Source: Micropterix aruncella
Lineage: Eukaryota; Arthropoda; Insecta; Lepidoptera; Micropterigidae
Assembly: GCA_944548615.1 (NCBI GenBank)
Contig: OX155980.1
Location: forward strand, 61,758,965-61,822,964
Length of the DNA: 64,000 nucleotides
Reading direction: 5' to 3'
The stretch's first letter is position 1, and each line of letters opens with the position of its first letter. The notes beneath the pieces were generated by a model. It searched no databases. It was given only the letters and a program-made list of their open reading frames with translations, and was not told the origin of the DNA. Below are positions 50,886 to 61,960 of this stretch, one piece after another. Position numbers and translations under genes: made by a program.

Positions 50886-51459
50886 GAAACCAAAATGTTT
50901 TCTTGGGCCTAAATTTTATTTCAATACTGTCACCGCCGACGTTAATTTTAGAACTGATATTGAATGATGAATTAGTGAATAATATGTTTTTCATATAAAC
51001 AACACAGACATTTGAAAGTAGGCGCTGTTCAAAAGTTATAGGTTATTGAAAAAAGTAAATTGGTGTTGAAAGTGGGTTCAATCATATAGCAAGGGACTAT
51101 ACTATACATTAATTATCTAAGTACCGCGACAAAAAAGTTTAATATCACTTTATTTGCTGAATATACCAGTTATGTTGTAGTAGTTTTAGTAATTATGTAT
51201 GCTTGCAGAGGCAGAAGATGAAAGACTCCGTTATAGCAGCTCTATGATTATATCGTTATAGTAGTAGTTTCTTTTTGTCTAGGTATTGTCATATTAAATT
51301 TTATATTACTTAACATATATTAAATATTAATGACTTTTTATTTCTTTTTTAATTTATAACCTATTTTTTTCTATTTATTTTAGTTTTAAAACTATTCTGT
51401 TGATCAGACTATTTAATGGGAGCATTTGACTAAAACTTTAACATAACATATTGTAATAT
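50886..51459. other. No gene recognised
   Basis: AT-rich, no motif. The part near 51190-51250 may be the 5' portion of the family D fragment that follows. Confidence 0.45.
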
Positions 51460-51605
51460 TATACTCTTGTCCACCCTAGAAAGGGCTAGTCCAAGTTGGG
51501 TGGCAGAATCAAATAAGCATAAGCTTAATGTTGTGCCAATCGTTTCCTGTTGTTTTTGTAAGCGTAATCAATGTTTTTATAGTAATTAATTATTAAATAA
51601 AAAAA
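51460..51605 (+). mobile_element. Non-LTR retrotransposon 3' end fragment (family D, second copy)
   Basis: TGTCCACCCTAGAAAGGGCT, AGTCCAAGTTGGGTGG, TTGTAAGCGTAATCAATG and TTTTTATAGTAATTAATTAT are the reverse complement of the copy at 9645-9810. It ends in an A-rich tail (TTAAATAAAAAAATAAC). Confidence 0.62.
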
Positions 51606-51614
51606 TAACTGACC

Positions 51615-52075
51615 AAGGTATTCAATCATCATGACCCCCTTGACTGTCCCAGAAAAGAGAGCCTATGATCTTAGCAGCGAATGAAATGGCCTTGAATATT
51701 TTAGGAGTTAGAGATGATGATCCTTTTTAGTTCATAGAATAGTGTTTGGTTTTAGGATTGTGAAGGTGAATCCATGTTTCGTCCATATTTATAAATTAGG
51801 CCAAAAACGGTAAGGTTGTAACAAATGCAAAGAGCATTGCGAAATCTTCAGTCTTGCGCCCGTAAGCATTCTAAGTACACAGCATACATATATGCTTTCC
51901 ATCCCTAAGCGATCCTGTAAAATACTATGCGCACTACCTATTGAAATATTTACAATAAAATGACGCAATAAAACGACGATCCGCCAGAACAATTTTTTCC
52001 ACTTTTTTAACCGTTTCTTCAGTGACTGCAGTCGTAGGGCAACTCGAGCAAGGCTCATCGTTAGTTGAAGTTCTT
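51615..52075 (-). pseudogene. Mariner transposase relic (third lineage)
   Basis: Minus-strand segments in order: ARVALRLQSLKKRLKKWKKL, SIGSAHSILQDRLGMESIYV and LRMLTGA (52075-51870) match the second HTH and linker. ETWIHLHNPKTKHYSM (about 51780-51730) is the first-Asp region with WIH(x)xxPxTKxxS. AAKIIGSLFWDSQG then GVMMIEYLG (about 51680-51625) follow. It ends before the second and third catalytic Asp. Frameshifts and stops. Confidence 0.8.
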
Positions 52076-52279
52076 ACATGCCTTAACTCAGCACACCAAC
52101 TTTCAACCACAGGATATGGGAAAGCATCAACCCCTAATGTATCTTCTAGTCTTGAAATACTCGCTTCTTAAAAAAAAAAACAAGCAAAATCATTAAGTTG
52201 CCGCGCGAAATTTCAATTTTTCCATTTCTCCAAAACACTTCGACAAGATGCAACAAATGAAACATATTTAAAAAAAAAA
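52076..52279. other. Short spacer, nothing recognised
   Basis: AT-rich with A-runs at 52170 and 52269. Confidence 0.4.
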
Positions 52280-52890
52280 TACGTGTGGCACCCGGGGACT
52301 GCCGCGGTAAAGCTATTGCATAGCATTTTTAACAACTTAGGTATGGAATTATAATTACTTATTTATTTTATTTATTTTATTTTTTTCTGATATCAGATAA
52401 CTGCGCTCTATCGGAAAACGTTGAAATTATTCCGAATCATTTGCGGCTGCGGAAGCAAATAATTTGGAATAATTTAAACGTCTTCCGCTAGAGCGCCGCG
52501 CACGAACTTTTATTCGATAAAACAAAAAAAACGGATTATTCAAAAAAAATCGTAGATAAAATGATAGATAATTAAATTATCTTTAAAATGGTGCAGGTTT
52601 CATAATAAAACGTCAGATAGTATTTGCGTAGTAGTCGTTTTTGTGTTCGGTTAGACCTAATTTCACAAATTAATTACACTGTGTAATATAAACAAAATCT
52701 AAAATATTCAAAGCTAAGAATATTAGGAAATTGTTCTTGTTTAACATATATTTTTTTCGAATCGTAAGCAGTACTCGTTTAGACGTAATTATCAGTTTAA
52801 AATCATTAATATTCGTTAAGAAATTTCTTCAATCGGTCGCCGCGCTGGCCTAGCTAGGCCCGCGATAAAAGCTATACAATAGCTTAAAAA
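52280..52890 (-). mobile_element. Family B foldback/MITE-like element, second copy
   Basis: The reverse complement of 5160-5744 with moderate divergence. It begins GTGGCACCCGGGGACTGCCG, has AAAGCTATTGCATAGC at about 52312, the inner palindrome TTCCGAATCATTTGC...GCAAATAATTTGGAA near 52430-52473 between CTCTATCGG and CCGCTAGAG, and ends GCTATACAATAGCTT at 52871-52885. Because it is outside satellite DNA, it shows that the block inside the satellite at 5160 is a mobile unit. Confidence 0.8.
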
Positions 52891-52923
52891 CAAAAATATA
52901 ACGGTTTTATTTTTTAAATCATA

Positions 52924-53225
52924 TCAACAGATAAAATAGCTTGACCAGTCAATAATTGTTTTTATACGCTTCCAAATAGCTTGTAACTTATTATCACATT
53001 TTTTGAACGCCTTTCCTATATTAAAATACTGACCTGACAGCGTCAGCTTTACAAATAGATTGAGTGTGGGCAGATTTAGGATAATTTCAGAGGACTCTGT
53101 TCTGCCGTTGTCATAGTGACGGTGAAGCCCACTCTGTTTTGTTGATGTTTTGTTGATAGTCGTACAAAGATAGTTTCTTGACCACCAAACAAAATATTCA
53201 TACGTTAACATTGGCCTTATCATCG
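52924..53225 (-). pseudogene. Non-LTR pol C-terminal fragment
   Basis: An open minus-strand frame starts VIRPMLTYEYFVWWSRNYLC and continues with SSEIILNLPTLNLFVKLTLS. The first block matches the RPMLTYGxxVWWPR segment and the second the ALEALLDLPPLHLFV segment that separate the RT core from RNase H in R1/I-type elements. The RxxCVxITGAMR part between them has been altered. Truncated on both sides. Confidence 0.75.
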
Positions 53226-53610
53226 ATTATATAGGGCCTCGGTCGGCAACAGGCGGACCGCTGTGCGGATCCGGAGCGCGATGGACGAAACTTGGACCGC
53301 CAAGTATTGTTAAATAACTTACATATTTATGCAAGTTATTGATCATTATCATCTAAAATACGCAGTCTTAAATAAAAACCCTGCAAATTTTTAACTTTTT
53401 AAAATATCGCAAATTTAATATGACATTTTAATACCGCCGGCGTTTATTTTTAAAGAAATCATACCTATTGCGTTTTATAATAAATTATATTTATATAATT
53501 AGCTACTTAAACAAGTCAAAATGAAAATTTAAAACTAGTTAGTATTATGAGTTTTTTTTTCTGGACAAAGATAAAAATTTCAACTTTATCCGGACCCCAC
53601 TTGAAATTAC
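53226..53610. other. AT-rich sequence with a possible hAT 5' end
   Basis: GGTCGGCAACAGGCGGACCG near 53241 resembles the start of some hAT elements. TCCGGACCCCACTTGAAA just before the gap could be part of the same element. Without the missing sequence this cannot be settled. Confidence 0.35.
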
Positions 53611-53810
53611 NNNNNNNNNNNNNNNNNNNNNNNNNNNNNNNNNNNNNNNNNNNNNNNNNNNNNNNNNNNNNNNNNNNNNNNNNNNNNNNNNNNNNNNNNN
53701 NNNNNNNNNNNNNNNNNNNNNNNNNNNNNNNNNNNNNNNNNNNNNNNNNNNNNNNNNNNNNNNNNNNNNNNNNNNNNNNNNNNNNNNNNNNNNNNNNNNN
53801 NNNNNNNNNN
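53611..53810. other. Assembly gap (200 N)
   Basis: Exactly 200 undetermined bases; true distance across it unknown. Confidence 0.99.
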
Positions 53811-55253
53811 ATTAATGATATATTCTTGATTAATTGGTATCGTCGATGGTTTGCTCCGATTATTTAGTTATTACCAGCGAAAAAAAGAAAGAAAGAAAGT
53901 TAAAAGGAAAAAAAAAAAGAATAAAAAAGGCTAAGCAATCACTGTTGAATCTTATAAACAATCAAAATCCCCAACTTGATGATATAATAAGAAATTCTCT
54001 AGTTTCCTCAGAAGTAGACACATAGGCAGTGTCCGGCCGAAAACCCTTTTTTTACCGCCGAAAGCGAAAATGAAATTCGGTGTTTTATACATTTTCGGCC
54101 GATTTCCGAAAACGAAAATGAGTTTGTTTTCTATCAAACAGAATATATTTTCTATCGAACAGAAAATAGAACAATATTTTGAAATGTTTATTATTCGTTC
54201 CTTGTTAATCTATCCGGGTCAGGTTAGTACACGTCACTCCAAAAGTATGCGGCATGTATTGCCTTGTCTCACACTTACCCTCAGTCTGTTAAGACTACGC
54301 TAGGTGGTATACGAGAGATCGGAGATCAGAGTGAGCGAGCGAGGCCTTATGAGAATTTTGCCAGTGGTCCAGAAAGAATGGTGTATTTAACGTATGCACA
54401 ACACGTTCAAAATCTAACTGTTAGGTCCTCGCACTACAAGACACATCTAACGGCTGGCAATCACCTTAATCATAAAAGCGACGAGGTTACACATGTGCTA
54501 CACTGTAAAACTGTTGTTTTTTCGAAATAAAGAGAAAAAAAAGTTTGATTTAAAAAGGGTAAAGTGGGTTACTAATATATGGATACAGTACGATGCGATA
54601 CGAAAGTTATCTATTGTGAAATAGTCATGTTTTGTACAATTTTAATAACGACAAATGAATCGTATCATAACTGTAACAATAATTGAAATCGGAAACGTAA
54701 TCGGTATTATTTTTCTAAATAATCGGAACCGCAAATGGTAAATCAGCCTTATAGTCCCACAGCATCCCAAAGTCCCTGTGACCTCTAATAATTTATGTGG
54801 TATGGTGATCCAAACGCAGGAAATATCTTTCCATTCGCTATGAAAACGACGGAAAGAAACTGCACGTCAATCGCTTTAGTCTTCCCGCAGTCCCAACGTT
54901 CATACCAAACACGCAAACTTTCTTTTCAGATGGCCCCGCACCTATCTATTTTTTATACTTGGTTTGATGGGGGTCGTAAAGAGATGTAAATACTCAACTT
55001 AGCAAACCTACTATTACCAGTAGTGCCAAGGTTGATATCGTGTTATAGACGCCAAGCATTGCAATTAAGGGTGTTCTCTGACTGTAAGGAGACCATTTAG
55101 TTCAGCACTATAAAACGAAAAAATAAAAAAATAGTGGATTGTATGATTACGCTGCACTTCTGTAATCTTTCTTGCATGAAAACGTGTGAATATTGGTGAT
55201 GACAATCTTTCTTGGTGAATTTTGGGACCCGTATTCTACCCCTCCTTTTGCTC
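53811..55253. other. No gene recognised
   Basis: Includes CAGTGTCCGGCCGAAAACCC at 54028, a hAT-like terminus without an identified partner, and TTTCTATC(A/G)AACAGAA repeated at 54129 and 54151. Frames at 54264-54530 and 54795-54989 have no motif. Confidence 0.45.
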
Positions 55254-55430
55254 GATGACGTAAGCGTACAAACGCTCAAGTAGAATACACTCATTACGGA
55301 CGGTGACATATTTTTAGAGTATACATGTCACTTCGCGTTGCGAACCTTGAACGTGAGATATATTAAAATATTTGCGGACAAAGAAAGCATTTCATCGCTA
55401 ACTCTAGCGGGACCTTGGTGTGAGAGCCTA
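55254..55430 (+). repeat. Dispersed repeat family E, copy 2
   Basis: GATGACGTAAGCG, GAATACACTCATTACGG, TATTTTTAGAGTATACATGT, AAATATTTGCGGACAAAG and GCTAACTCTAGCGGGACC, collinear with 43070-43250. Confidence 0.6.
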
Positions 55431-55559
55431 TTTTTTTTTAAAGAATTCTGTCTGCAAAGTGAGGAATGCCTTGAATGAATATGATCGCTGAAGCTCATAA
55501 CAGACGCGGGAATTGAGAAGAAGTGTTCTCTGCCGAGGGAGTGATGAAAGTTCTCCGGT

Positions 55560-56090
55560 AAGATGCTGGCACGTGGTGACCCTAAGTGGTCGCCGTTGCC
55601 GTGGGGCGCAGGGGAGGGGTCCAGGCAGGGGTGTAGAGGGGGGGGGGGGGGTATATACTTAGGCGCGGCGCGGCGTATCGCGAGAACAAACGCCGCGACG
55701 TCCGGCCGATGGCCGCCCCCCCCCCCTCCGCCGCCCCCGCGCGGTCCGCCGTCGCGCGCCGCGTCAAGTCAGCATCCGCTGTGAAACTTTAACGCGAGCG
55801 TCCCGCCGCCGCCGCCGCCCCCTCGAGGCCGCCCGCCGGGCTACCCTCTTTAATAATTCCGGCGAACGCGAGACAAAGACTGACCGCCGTCGTTTCGCCC
55901 CCTCCCGGCGGCCGCCCCCCGCCCCCTCGCCCCGGGCGGCGTGAGCTTCACCGTCGACCGGCGACCGGCGACCGGGCGACCCCCCGGCGCGGCTGCCGCG
56001 CGCCCCCCTCCGCGGCCCGACGGACACCCTCGCGTCGCGACGACGCGCCCGACCCCCAACGCGACGCGGACGCATCTCAGGGCCGTCGCG
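55560..56090. promoter_or_regulatory. CpG-rich island
   Basis: A sharply bounded GC- and CpG-dense segment with TTAGGCGCGGCGCGGCGTAT, (CCG)n near 55801-55820, and GACCGGCGACCGGCGACCGG. A 13-base G-run lies near 55640 and several C-runs elsewhere. Frames on both strands are Arg/Pro/Gly-rich and overlap, so none is credible. The AT-rich return near 56095 (TCTTTATTATTCATC) is abrupt. A host promoter or non-coding first exon is the best guess; rRNA spacer or GC-rich mobile DNA are alternatives. Confidence 0.5.
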
Positions 56091-56419
56091 AATACCAAGT
56101 CTTTATTATTCATCTAAAAACATACAGCTTTCTAGATAAATATAGCAGTAAACGTAATTAACATTAAGACCTTCGCATATGACAAAAGTATAGAGCAGGC
56201 TTTAACAAATAGAATATCTAGATCTAAAAACTATTAATCTAATTTCCTTTTATTCTACTCTGAGTGAGAGGCTTGAGAGTGTTTGTGCTATTTGTTAGGG
56301 CGTGTCTGGGTGTATTGTTTTATATATGTATGTGTATTGGCTATAGATAACAGATTATAGACTAATCTGTTCAAAGATTTAAAATTGTCTCTTTAACCAC
56401 CATAGCATGCTATCTAGCG
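56091..56419. other. No gene recognised
   Basis: AT-rich, no motif. Confidence 0.45.
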
Positions 56420-56850
56420 ATATGTGAAATAAATACACATTCAAGAAACAAGTATTTTCATATCCTCATTTAGCAGCTTTTGCCGTTTATTTCACATATT
56501 TATGAGCGCTGAAAATCCTAGCTCACAGAGGTATAAAAAACTCATAAAAATGAGTCGTTATGGAAAGCCTTACAGGCACCGTTTTCGAATCTACATCTCG
56601 CCTTGTATAATAGAACACGGAGATGTTGCCATTATTAATTTTGCCTTTCCACAGAATTAATATATCGACAAAATTTCATCCGATCAGCATATTCCAGCAT
56701 ATTCCATTTTCGCCGTTGCATACATGCATTTAATTTATTAAGATGCTCAAACAAATCTGTTATGAAAGACAACTTTGTGCATCAACCTTTATTGCTAAGT
56801 CCACAAATGTAAAGATTGAGTTTTCTTGCCTGATAAAGAATAACTTAAAA
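56420..56850 (-). pseudogene. hAT transposase (ZBED-like) C-terminal relic
   Basis: Minus strand, right to left: LFEHLNKLNACMQRRKWNML (about 56760-56700) recalls the LFDHLNxLNxxMQG segment of hAT transposases. FLYLCELGFSALINM, one stop, NKRQKLLNEDMKIL (about 56550-56460) is the C-terminal dimerisation signature (YLCExGFSALxxIKxKxRNRL). The part between is shortened and frameshifted. Confidence 0.8.
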
Positions 56851-58084
56851 CCTGTCGGTACACCAGATTTTTAGAATCACAAATATGTATATAATATATT
56901 TTTTATCTATTGAATAGTATATTGAATATTCGTGGATGTTTCGATAGCCCTAAACTTTTCGCTCGCCCCTGTACCGACTTTCCAGCTCGTCTACCACCTT
57001 AACCTCCCCCCCCTCCCCCCCTCTCCCTACCACGATCCGCGACACGTATTTACATCCCTACCTACCTATATCTACATATACGCGGAGGCGACAAAGTGGT
57101 CGCAACCCCCCCCCCCCTCTTCACCCTACCTTTACCGCCAGATCGAACGTTCGATAGAAATTTGTCAAGAATTCGGAAAATCCCAAAGTCGCAAAATTAG
57201 CCATTGACCCGCCTATGTTTTGTTATATTCGTTGCCTATGTTTTACGGATGAAAACACTTTGTTGGTCTGGATGGGAAAATCCATTTTTTTAAAGTAACA
57301 CCTGATCGGACTGTTTTAAGAAAAGATGCTAAGCAGCAGAATATATAAAAAAAATAGTCCGTCATCGCATTTTTATAAAATTATACATATTTGACAAATA
57401 CAAAACATTCATTATATTCTATAAACTACTCCTTACCTTTTATTATACAGCTGGAGGTCGAAAAATAAAAAAAAACTGAGGAGATGCTGATAGGACACCC
57501 TGATCCACCGAATTCAAGGGCCGTGAGTTTAAAATATTGTACACATTAAAATAATATTATTACATAAGTATTCATGGATTCATTTTCTCGGATTCACTAT
57601 AATGATTTCATAATACACTAAAAATTGGAAATGGAAAACAACATTTATATAGGTTGCTACCTATTTATTGCAATGATTTAAAATATATACTTTTGACCAA
57701 TTTTAGACACCATTGTTTGTTTTTCTTAGTAATTAGGATTGATTTTTATAAATATTTTGACTTTATATCATCTAACAATTCAGGAATAATTAAATTATTT
57801 TATTCAGTTATGATACTGAACACACTAGGTTTTATATTTATCTTTAAATTGTAAGATGTAAGATACCGTATCTCGTATCATGCAAAAAGCTTATAACAAC
57901 TACCTGTTACTCATAGTAGCTTGTATGTTACTAGTATATTGTGACAAGGCCAAGAGCGGCAAATTCGCCAAACGATATGAATGTAATGTTATGAAAATGA
58001 TATAAAATTATACAAAAAAAACATAGTTATATAAAATACTAAAGCAAATAAAGAATATAAAATATAAAGTTTAAAATAGAATAC
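56851..58084. other. No gene recognised
   Basis: C-runs at 57007-57020 and 57107-57117 lie in a pyrimidine-rich patch. Frame 56932-57207 spans it and has no domain. The rest, including 57654-57854, is AT-rich. Confidence 0.5.
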
Positions 58085-58096
58085 ACTAGCAGCCAA

Positions 58097-58961
58097 TTAT
58101 AAATAGGATGGAAAACGAATTTACCGCTTGAAATTTGTAGCACCCGACGTTTCGGTGTCGTTGCAGCTGCCGTTGTCCAGGGTAGACTGAAGAGCTGTCA
58201 ATCCGTTGTTTTGTGGGTGGGCCGCATACCGCTTCCGCCGCTGCTTAGGTTATAACGGTGGTGGGGGGCCGGGCTCGGAACGCGCGAATTTTAAAAATCC
58301 ATCTTGCACACAACACTCACTATATCCTGTCTTACGTCTGCGTTCGGCGTTCGGCGGCGGGAACATTTTAAGAAAAGCGTCGTCTCTATTGAAGTTCGGG
58401 GTTCTTCTTATTTCAATGGCCTCCCGGATCATGCGAGGAAAGTAGAATTGTTCCTTGGATAGCACAGTGGGATTTTGAAACTGCATCCAGTGGTTACTTC
58501 CGCTATCCAATATATGTTCACAGATCGCCGATTTTTCTCGCTGAACGTTTTAAACAGCTTTGATGTGTTCTGTCAGTCGCGTGGCTATGGGCCGTTTCGT
58601 TTGTCCAACGTAGGCTAGACCGCAACTGCATTCGACTTTATACACACCCGGGGTTTGCAGTGGTATTACATCCTTTACAGGCCTCAAAATCGAGCTATAT
58701 TTTGGGTCGGTTTGAAGATCGTTTTTTTATCGAATCTGTTTAGCATCTTACTATTCGATCTGTCACGCCCTTGACGTTTGGTAAGAATGCTCTTGATCTG
58801 CTCGGTTTCTGAGTTTCGTCTGTATTAGATTGTGTGCGTATCTCGTGATATTTTCCGTCTCCATTTTTCTAAGGACATCATTGACATGTTTGATCTCCTT
58901 CGCAAAATGCTCAGCGTCGCATAGATCGCGTGCTCGATTCGATCGTCGTCTTCGATTTTAT
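58097..58961 (-). mobile_element. Penelope-like element copy with 12-bp target duplication
   Basis: ACTAGCAGCCAA at 58085-58096 is repeated exactly at 58962-58973. On the minus strand the element starts TAAAATCGAAGACGACGATC and encodes the pre-endonuclease linker (VNDVLRKMETENITRYAHNL, IQTKLRNRADQEHSYQT). Then come LRPVKDVIPLQTPGVYKVEC, SCGLAYVGQTKRPIATRLTE, then MDSGSNHWMQFQNPTVLSKE and FYFPRMIREAIEIRR. Relative to the copy at 48.7 kb there are frameshifts and a short deletion near 58378. It ends in the shared 3' sequence (GACACCGAAACGTCGGGTGC ... CATCCTATTTATAA). The RT is missing. Confidence 0.92.
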
Positions 58962-58973
58962 ACTAGCAGCCAA

Positions 58974-59843
58974 ATTGTCCGACCTATTACTCTTCTTCCT
59001 TGTTTACTGCGTGTTATCCCCAAAGGTAACAGTAAACCGATCTTCCAATAAGTAGGGAAGTGGCCTGTCGCTAGAGACTTCTGTTTAAGAACGATTACTT
59101 ATCATCGACAATATTCCCACACTTTCTTTATTATCATACCCGTGAACGATACATCGCGCAACAATAACGAATTGATGATTCTCCCGATCTCTTCCGAAGT
59201 TACATCTGCCTGGTAGTCAGCGCAAGATTCGACACCTGAGATTCTCGCTTAAAAGATTTTAGCCATCTCTTCGGCAATAGAATTTGAAAGAACCAAACTA
59301 TTTAAAAGTGCGCTCAAAGTGTCTTCTTGGTCAAGATAGTTACAGTACCGTTCGACATAAGTGATGACAAGACACGATCACCGCCAGAGCCATCCTCCTG
59401 AAGAACACCCACCACCTCCCAGGCATTCGAATTCCTAACTACGCCGACGCGATCACGGAAGGCCTCCTTTTTGCTCTGCGAATACCAGAGTAAGCCTTGG
59501 GAGTCGCATTCAACTCTCGCACGCTCGCAATAATAGCGCCACGTTCGGCGACGAAAGAACGTTCCCCTATCCTACCCTCCCTACCTATCCTGCAATAGGC
59601 CCGGCAAAAACGGCATCGAAGATCCCTCAAAGAAGAAGTCCACCACGGAAAATTATCATCAGTCCTTTGCAGTTTTATAATTCCGAGACTATTATTGACG
59701 CACGCCTTGTCTATAGACTCGGCAAGAGAATTTGCTAAGCTATCAGGGCTGGCAGAGGGGAAATATATAATATAAAGACGAAAACCGAAGAAATGTAAAA
59801 AATAGGATGTTGACCGGCCGCAGACAAAACCTCTCTGTGACAT
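58974..59843 (-). pseudogene. R1-like non-LTR RT, N-terminal part
   Basis: Minus strand from 59770: SPDSLANSLAESIDKACVNN, then FPWWTSSLRDLRCRFCRAYC match the pre-RT connector (PWWNxxLxxLRxxxRRA) of R1-type ORF2. After decayed sequence, YWKIGLLLPL near 59045-59065 matches the WKxGxxVPLxK start of RT. RRVIGRTIWLLV follows, in the place of the YRPICLL box, immediately beside the Penelope target duplication. Beyond the Penelope copy no RT continues, so the element was already truncated or was lost there. Confidence 0.72.
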
Positions 59844-60259
59844 AATCTATCACTGATTTATTTCTGGTTACATGATTTGTTATTTTTTCGGGTTTATATT
59901 CATTTGAATATAAAATATTTATTTGACTTTTCATATTTGTTTTAACATTTTTATTCACTTGAAAGTTATTTTATTTTTTAGTCTCTTTTTAAGGTATTCA
60001 TTTTGTATTTTATATAAAAATAAATAAATTGTGATATTTATTTTTAATAAAAATTTATTCAATTGATTTTGTTTTATATTTTATTTACCTATTTACTATA
60101 ACTGATTTCCTATTTCTGGTTAAATATTTTTTTAACAATTTCTTATCGCCTACTTGACTATTTATATTATTTGCCCTGAATAGGGTGCGAATTAAGAATT
60201 ACCCTAAACATCAATAGAGACGATGTCTTCAGACTCTTTAATATGTCGAATCCTCTTCT
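59844..60259. other. No gene recognised
   Basis: Very AT-rich, no motif. Confidence 0.5.
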
Positions 60260-60569
60260 TAAATGTTGTTAACCCCCATAGCCGAGCGCAAGAACCTGAA
60301 ACCAGAAACAGTATCGTAAGCAGGACGGATTTTCAATTTGCGCCCTCTCCTCCACCACCGCCGTTATAATCTGCGTAGCAGCAGTTTGCTGCCTACCCGC
60401 AGAACAACAATGGATGATGATTGACAGCACTTTAGTCCACCTTGGACAACGGTGGTTGCAACATCTCCGAAGCGTCTCGTGCTCCAAAATGTACGGTAAA
60501 TCGGTCTATATGTCAATCGGTTATCTTCTTTTTAATGTCAAACAACAGCGACAGTTTTCGATTTTATAT
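60260..60569 (+). pseudogene. Penelope-like element 3' end, plus strand
   Basis: Decayed C-terminal coding (RNSIVSRTDFQFAPSPPPPP, then RYNLRSSSLLPTRRTTMD in another frame) parallels VVCKTDFKNSRAPSPAPHHR and YNLRSGG...LRPTRKTTD of the 48.7-kb copy. It is followed by the 3' untranslated end: GGACAACGGTGGTTGCAAC, TCCGAAGCGTCTCG and ATGTCAAACAACAGCGACAG then TTTTCGATTTTA. More diverged than the copies at 48.7 and 58.4 kb. Confidence 0.78.
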
Positions 60570-60589
60570 AGGATACGGTACAGTTTTGA

Positions 60590-61046
60590 CTACGAAGTGG
60601 GCTCTCATCATATGGTGAGAAGAGCACAGAGCGAGATTCGGGAGTAGTTCTCGATAACAAACTTTTGTTTGACAAGCACATTGAATACATTATGGATAAA
60701 TCATATAGATCGCTGGGATTTGTTCTAAGAACGTGCAAGTCTTCCGGTAATGTTGATGCTATACTTGTTGTACAACACCTTTGTGCGGAATATATTGGAG
60801 TTGCTTCGCAGATATGGTCGCAGCAATATGATAATAATACCGAAAGGATCATGCGTATATAGAAGATATTCCCAATGCACCTATGAGGAGATCCTGAAAT
60901 ATCTTAAACAACCGAGCCCGGAGATTAAACGGGCAGTGTCGGTCAAGGCCCTCTTGAACTATATCATATTTAATAAGATCGACAGTCCGTATTTGTTGAA
61001 CGGTATACGCGTCTATGTTCCAGAGGGGCAATTCTTTAGAAAATAG
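60590..61046 (+). pseudogene. Non-LTR RT fragment (post-catalytic to C-terminal)
   Basis: VVLDNKLLFDKHIEYIMDKS, YRSLGFVLRTCKSSGNVDAI, then with a frameshift LYNTFVRNILE and SQIWSQQYDNNTERI, then YEEILKYLKQPSPEIKRAVS and LLNYIIFNKIDSPYLLNGIR. These follow the jockey/CR1 order (LDxxLxFxxHI, GFIxRxCK, LYxSLVRxxLEYASxxWxPxY, LxFLYxIxxNKIDSP). Frameshifts lie near 60770 and 60860. Truncated at both ends; the Penelope 3' end lies directly upstream. Confidence 0.86.
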
Positions 61047-61107
61047 CATGCCAAATTTGTCTATGGTCCATTTACACGGCCATAGCCAAATTAGCATGCT
61101 AAATTTT
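61044..61107. repeat. Imperfect palindrome
   Basis: AGCATGCCAAATTTGTCTAT and, inverted, AGCATGCTAATTTGGCTATG, around TCCATTTACAC, with three or four mismatches. Confidence 0.65.
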
Positions 61108-61273
61108 TCAAGAATAGCCCCACAGGCCATTTTCAAAATCTTCCCCCCAAGTCAAAATCTTCTCTTTAAACCGGGGATTCACGCGTCGTAAAATGCCTAA
61201 TATAATATATATCGAAGTTTTCCTTCCAAAAAGAAACGAATTGCTATGCGGTATCACTGTGATACATTTAGAG
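61108..61273. other. Short spacer, nothing recognised
   Basis: No motif. Confidence 0.4.
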
Positions 61274-61960
61274 CAGCGATTCCCAAGCGGTGGGGGGGGG
61301 GGGGGGGGTTGGAGGGAGTAATTGCCTCAAAAGGTTAAAAATGGGATGTTCTAATGGGTAAAGATAAAGACATGGATTGGATTATTGTTGCCGCAATACC
61401 AAATTAATAAATTAATAACATAACATTTTTATCAGATCCAACTATTTACCTATAACTAATAACTATTCATGAAGGAATATATAGTGCTGATTCGCGAATG
61501 AATAAAACCCTCCATTTATCATGAGTTCTATATTTTTATGATTTGGATAATCGTCAAAAAAATACTTGGGCACTAAGGCCCTTTTCAGTAGACGAAGAAA
61601 TTGAAGATACTGAAATCCAGATCCTGAAATTGAAGCCAAAACACAATTCCTTGGACTTAATAATATAACTAACTGCAAAAATAACTCACTGAAAATAAAT
61701 TTCAAAAACTTACAACCAGCAACATTTTGGCGAAAGATTAATGGCGAGTATCGATCATTAGCGGAAAAAACCTTGAAAATACTGATCTTTTTCGCCACAA
61801 ATTACAATTGTGTAAGTGGTGGAATTGTGTAAGAGGTGTAAATGGTGAAGAAATAATTGTTTTTCAAATTTGTTTTTAAAACTATACTTTTTTGAGGGTA
61901 TTTGCTAATACCTAATCCGCTTTAGTAAAAGCCTGAAATAGATTGGGCGCCCCCAATCCC
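61274..61960 (+). pseudogene. hAT element with internal deletion (transposase C-terminal part)
   Basis: CAGCGATTCCCAAGCGGTGG at 61274 is a typical hAT left end and is followed by an 18-base G-run. Plus-strand ISFRYLQFLRLLKRALVPKY-region frames are antisense artefacts. The sense translation gives WALRPFSVDEEIEDTEIQIL and then LQPATFWRKINGEYRSLAEK, TLKILIFFATNYN (about 61712-61813), matching the FWxxVxxEYPxLAxxALxxLLPFxxTYLCE segment of ZBED-like hAT transposases. CCGCTTTAGTAAAAGCCTG near 61917 could be a decayed right end. Most of the transposase is absent. Confidence 0.75.

Noticed and set aside
55563..56113. Several overlapping Arg/Pro-rich frames on both strands
   Set aside because: A stop-poor GC-rich segment opens all frames; none shows a domain.
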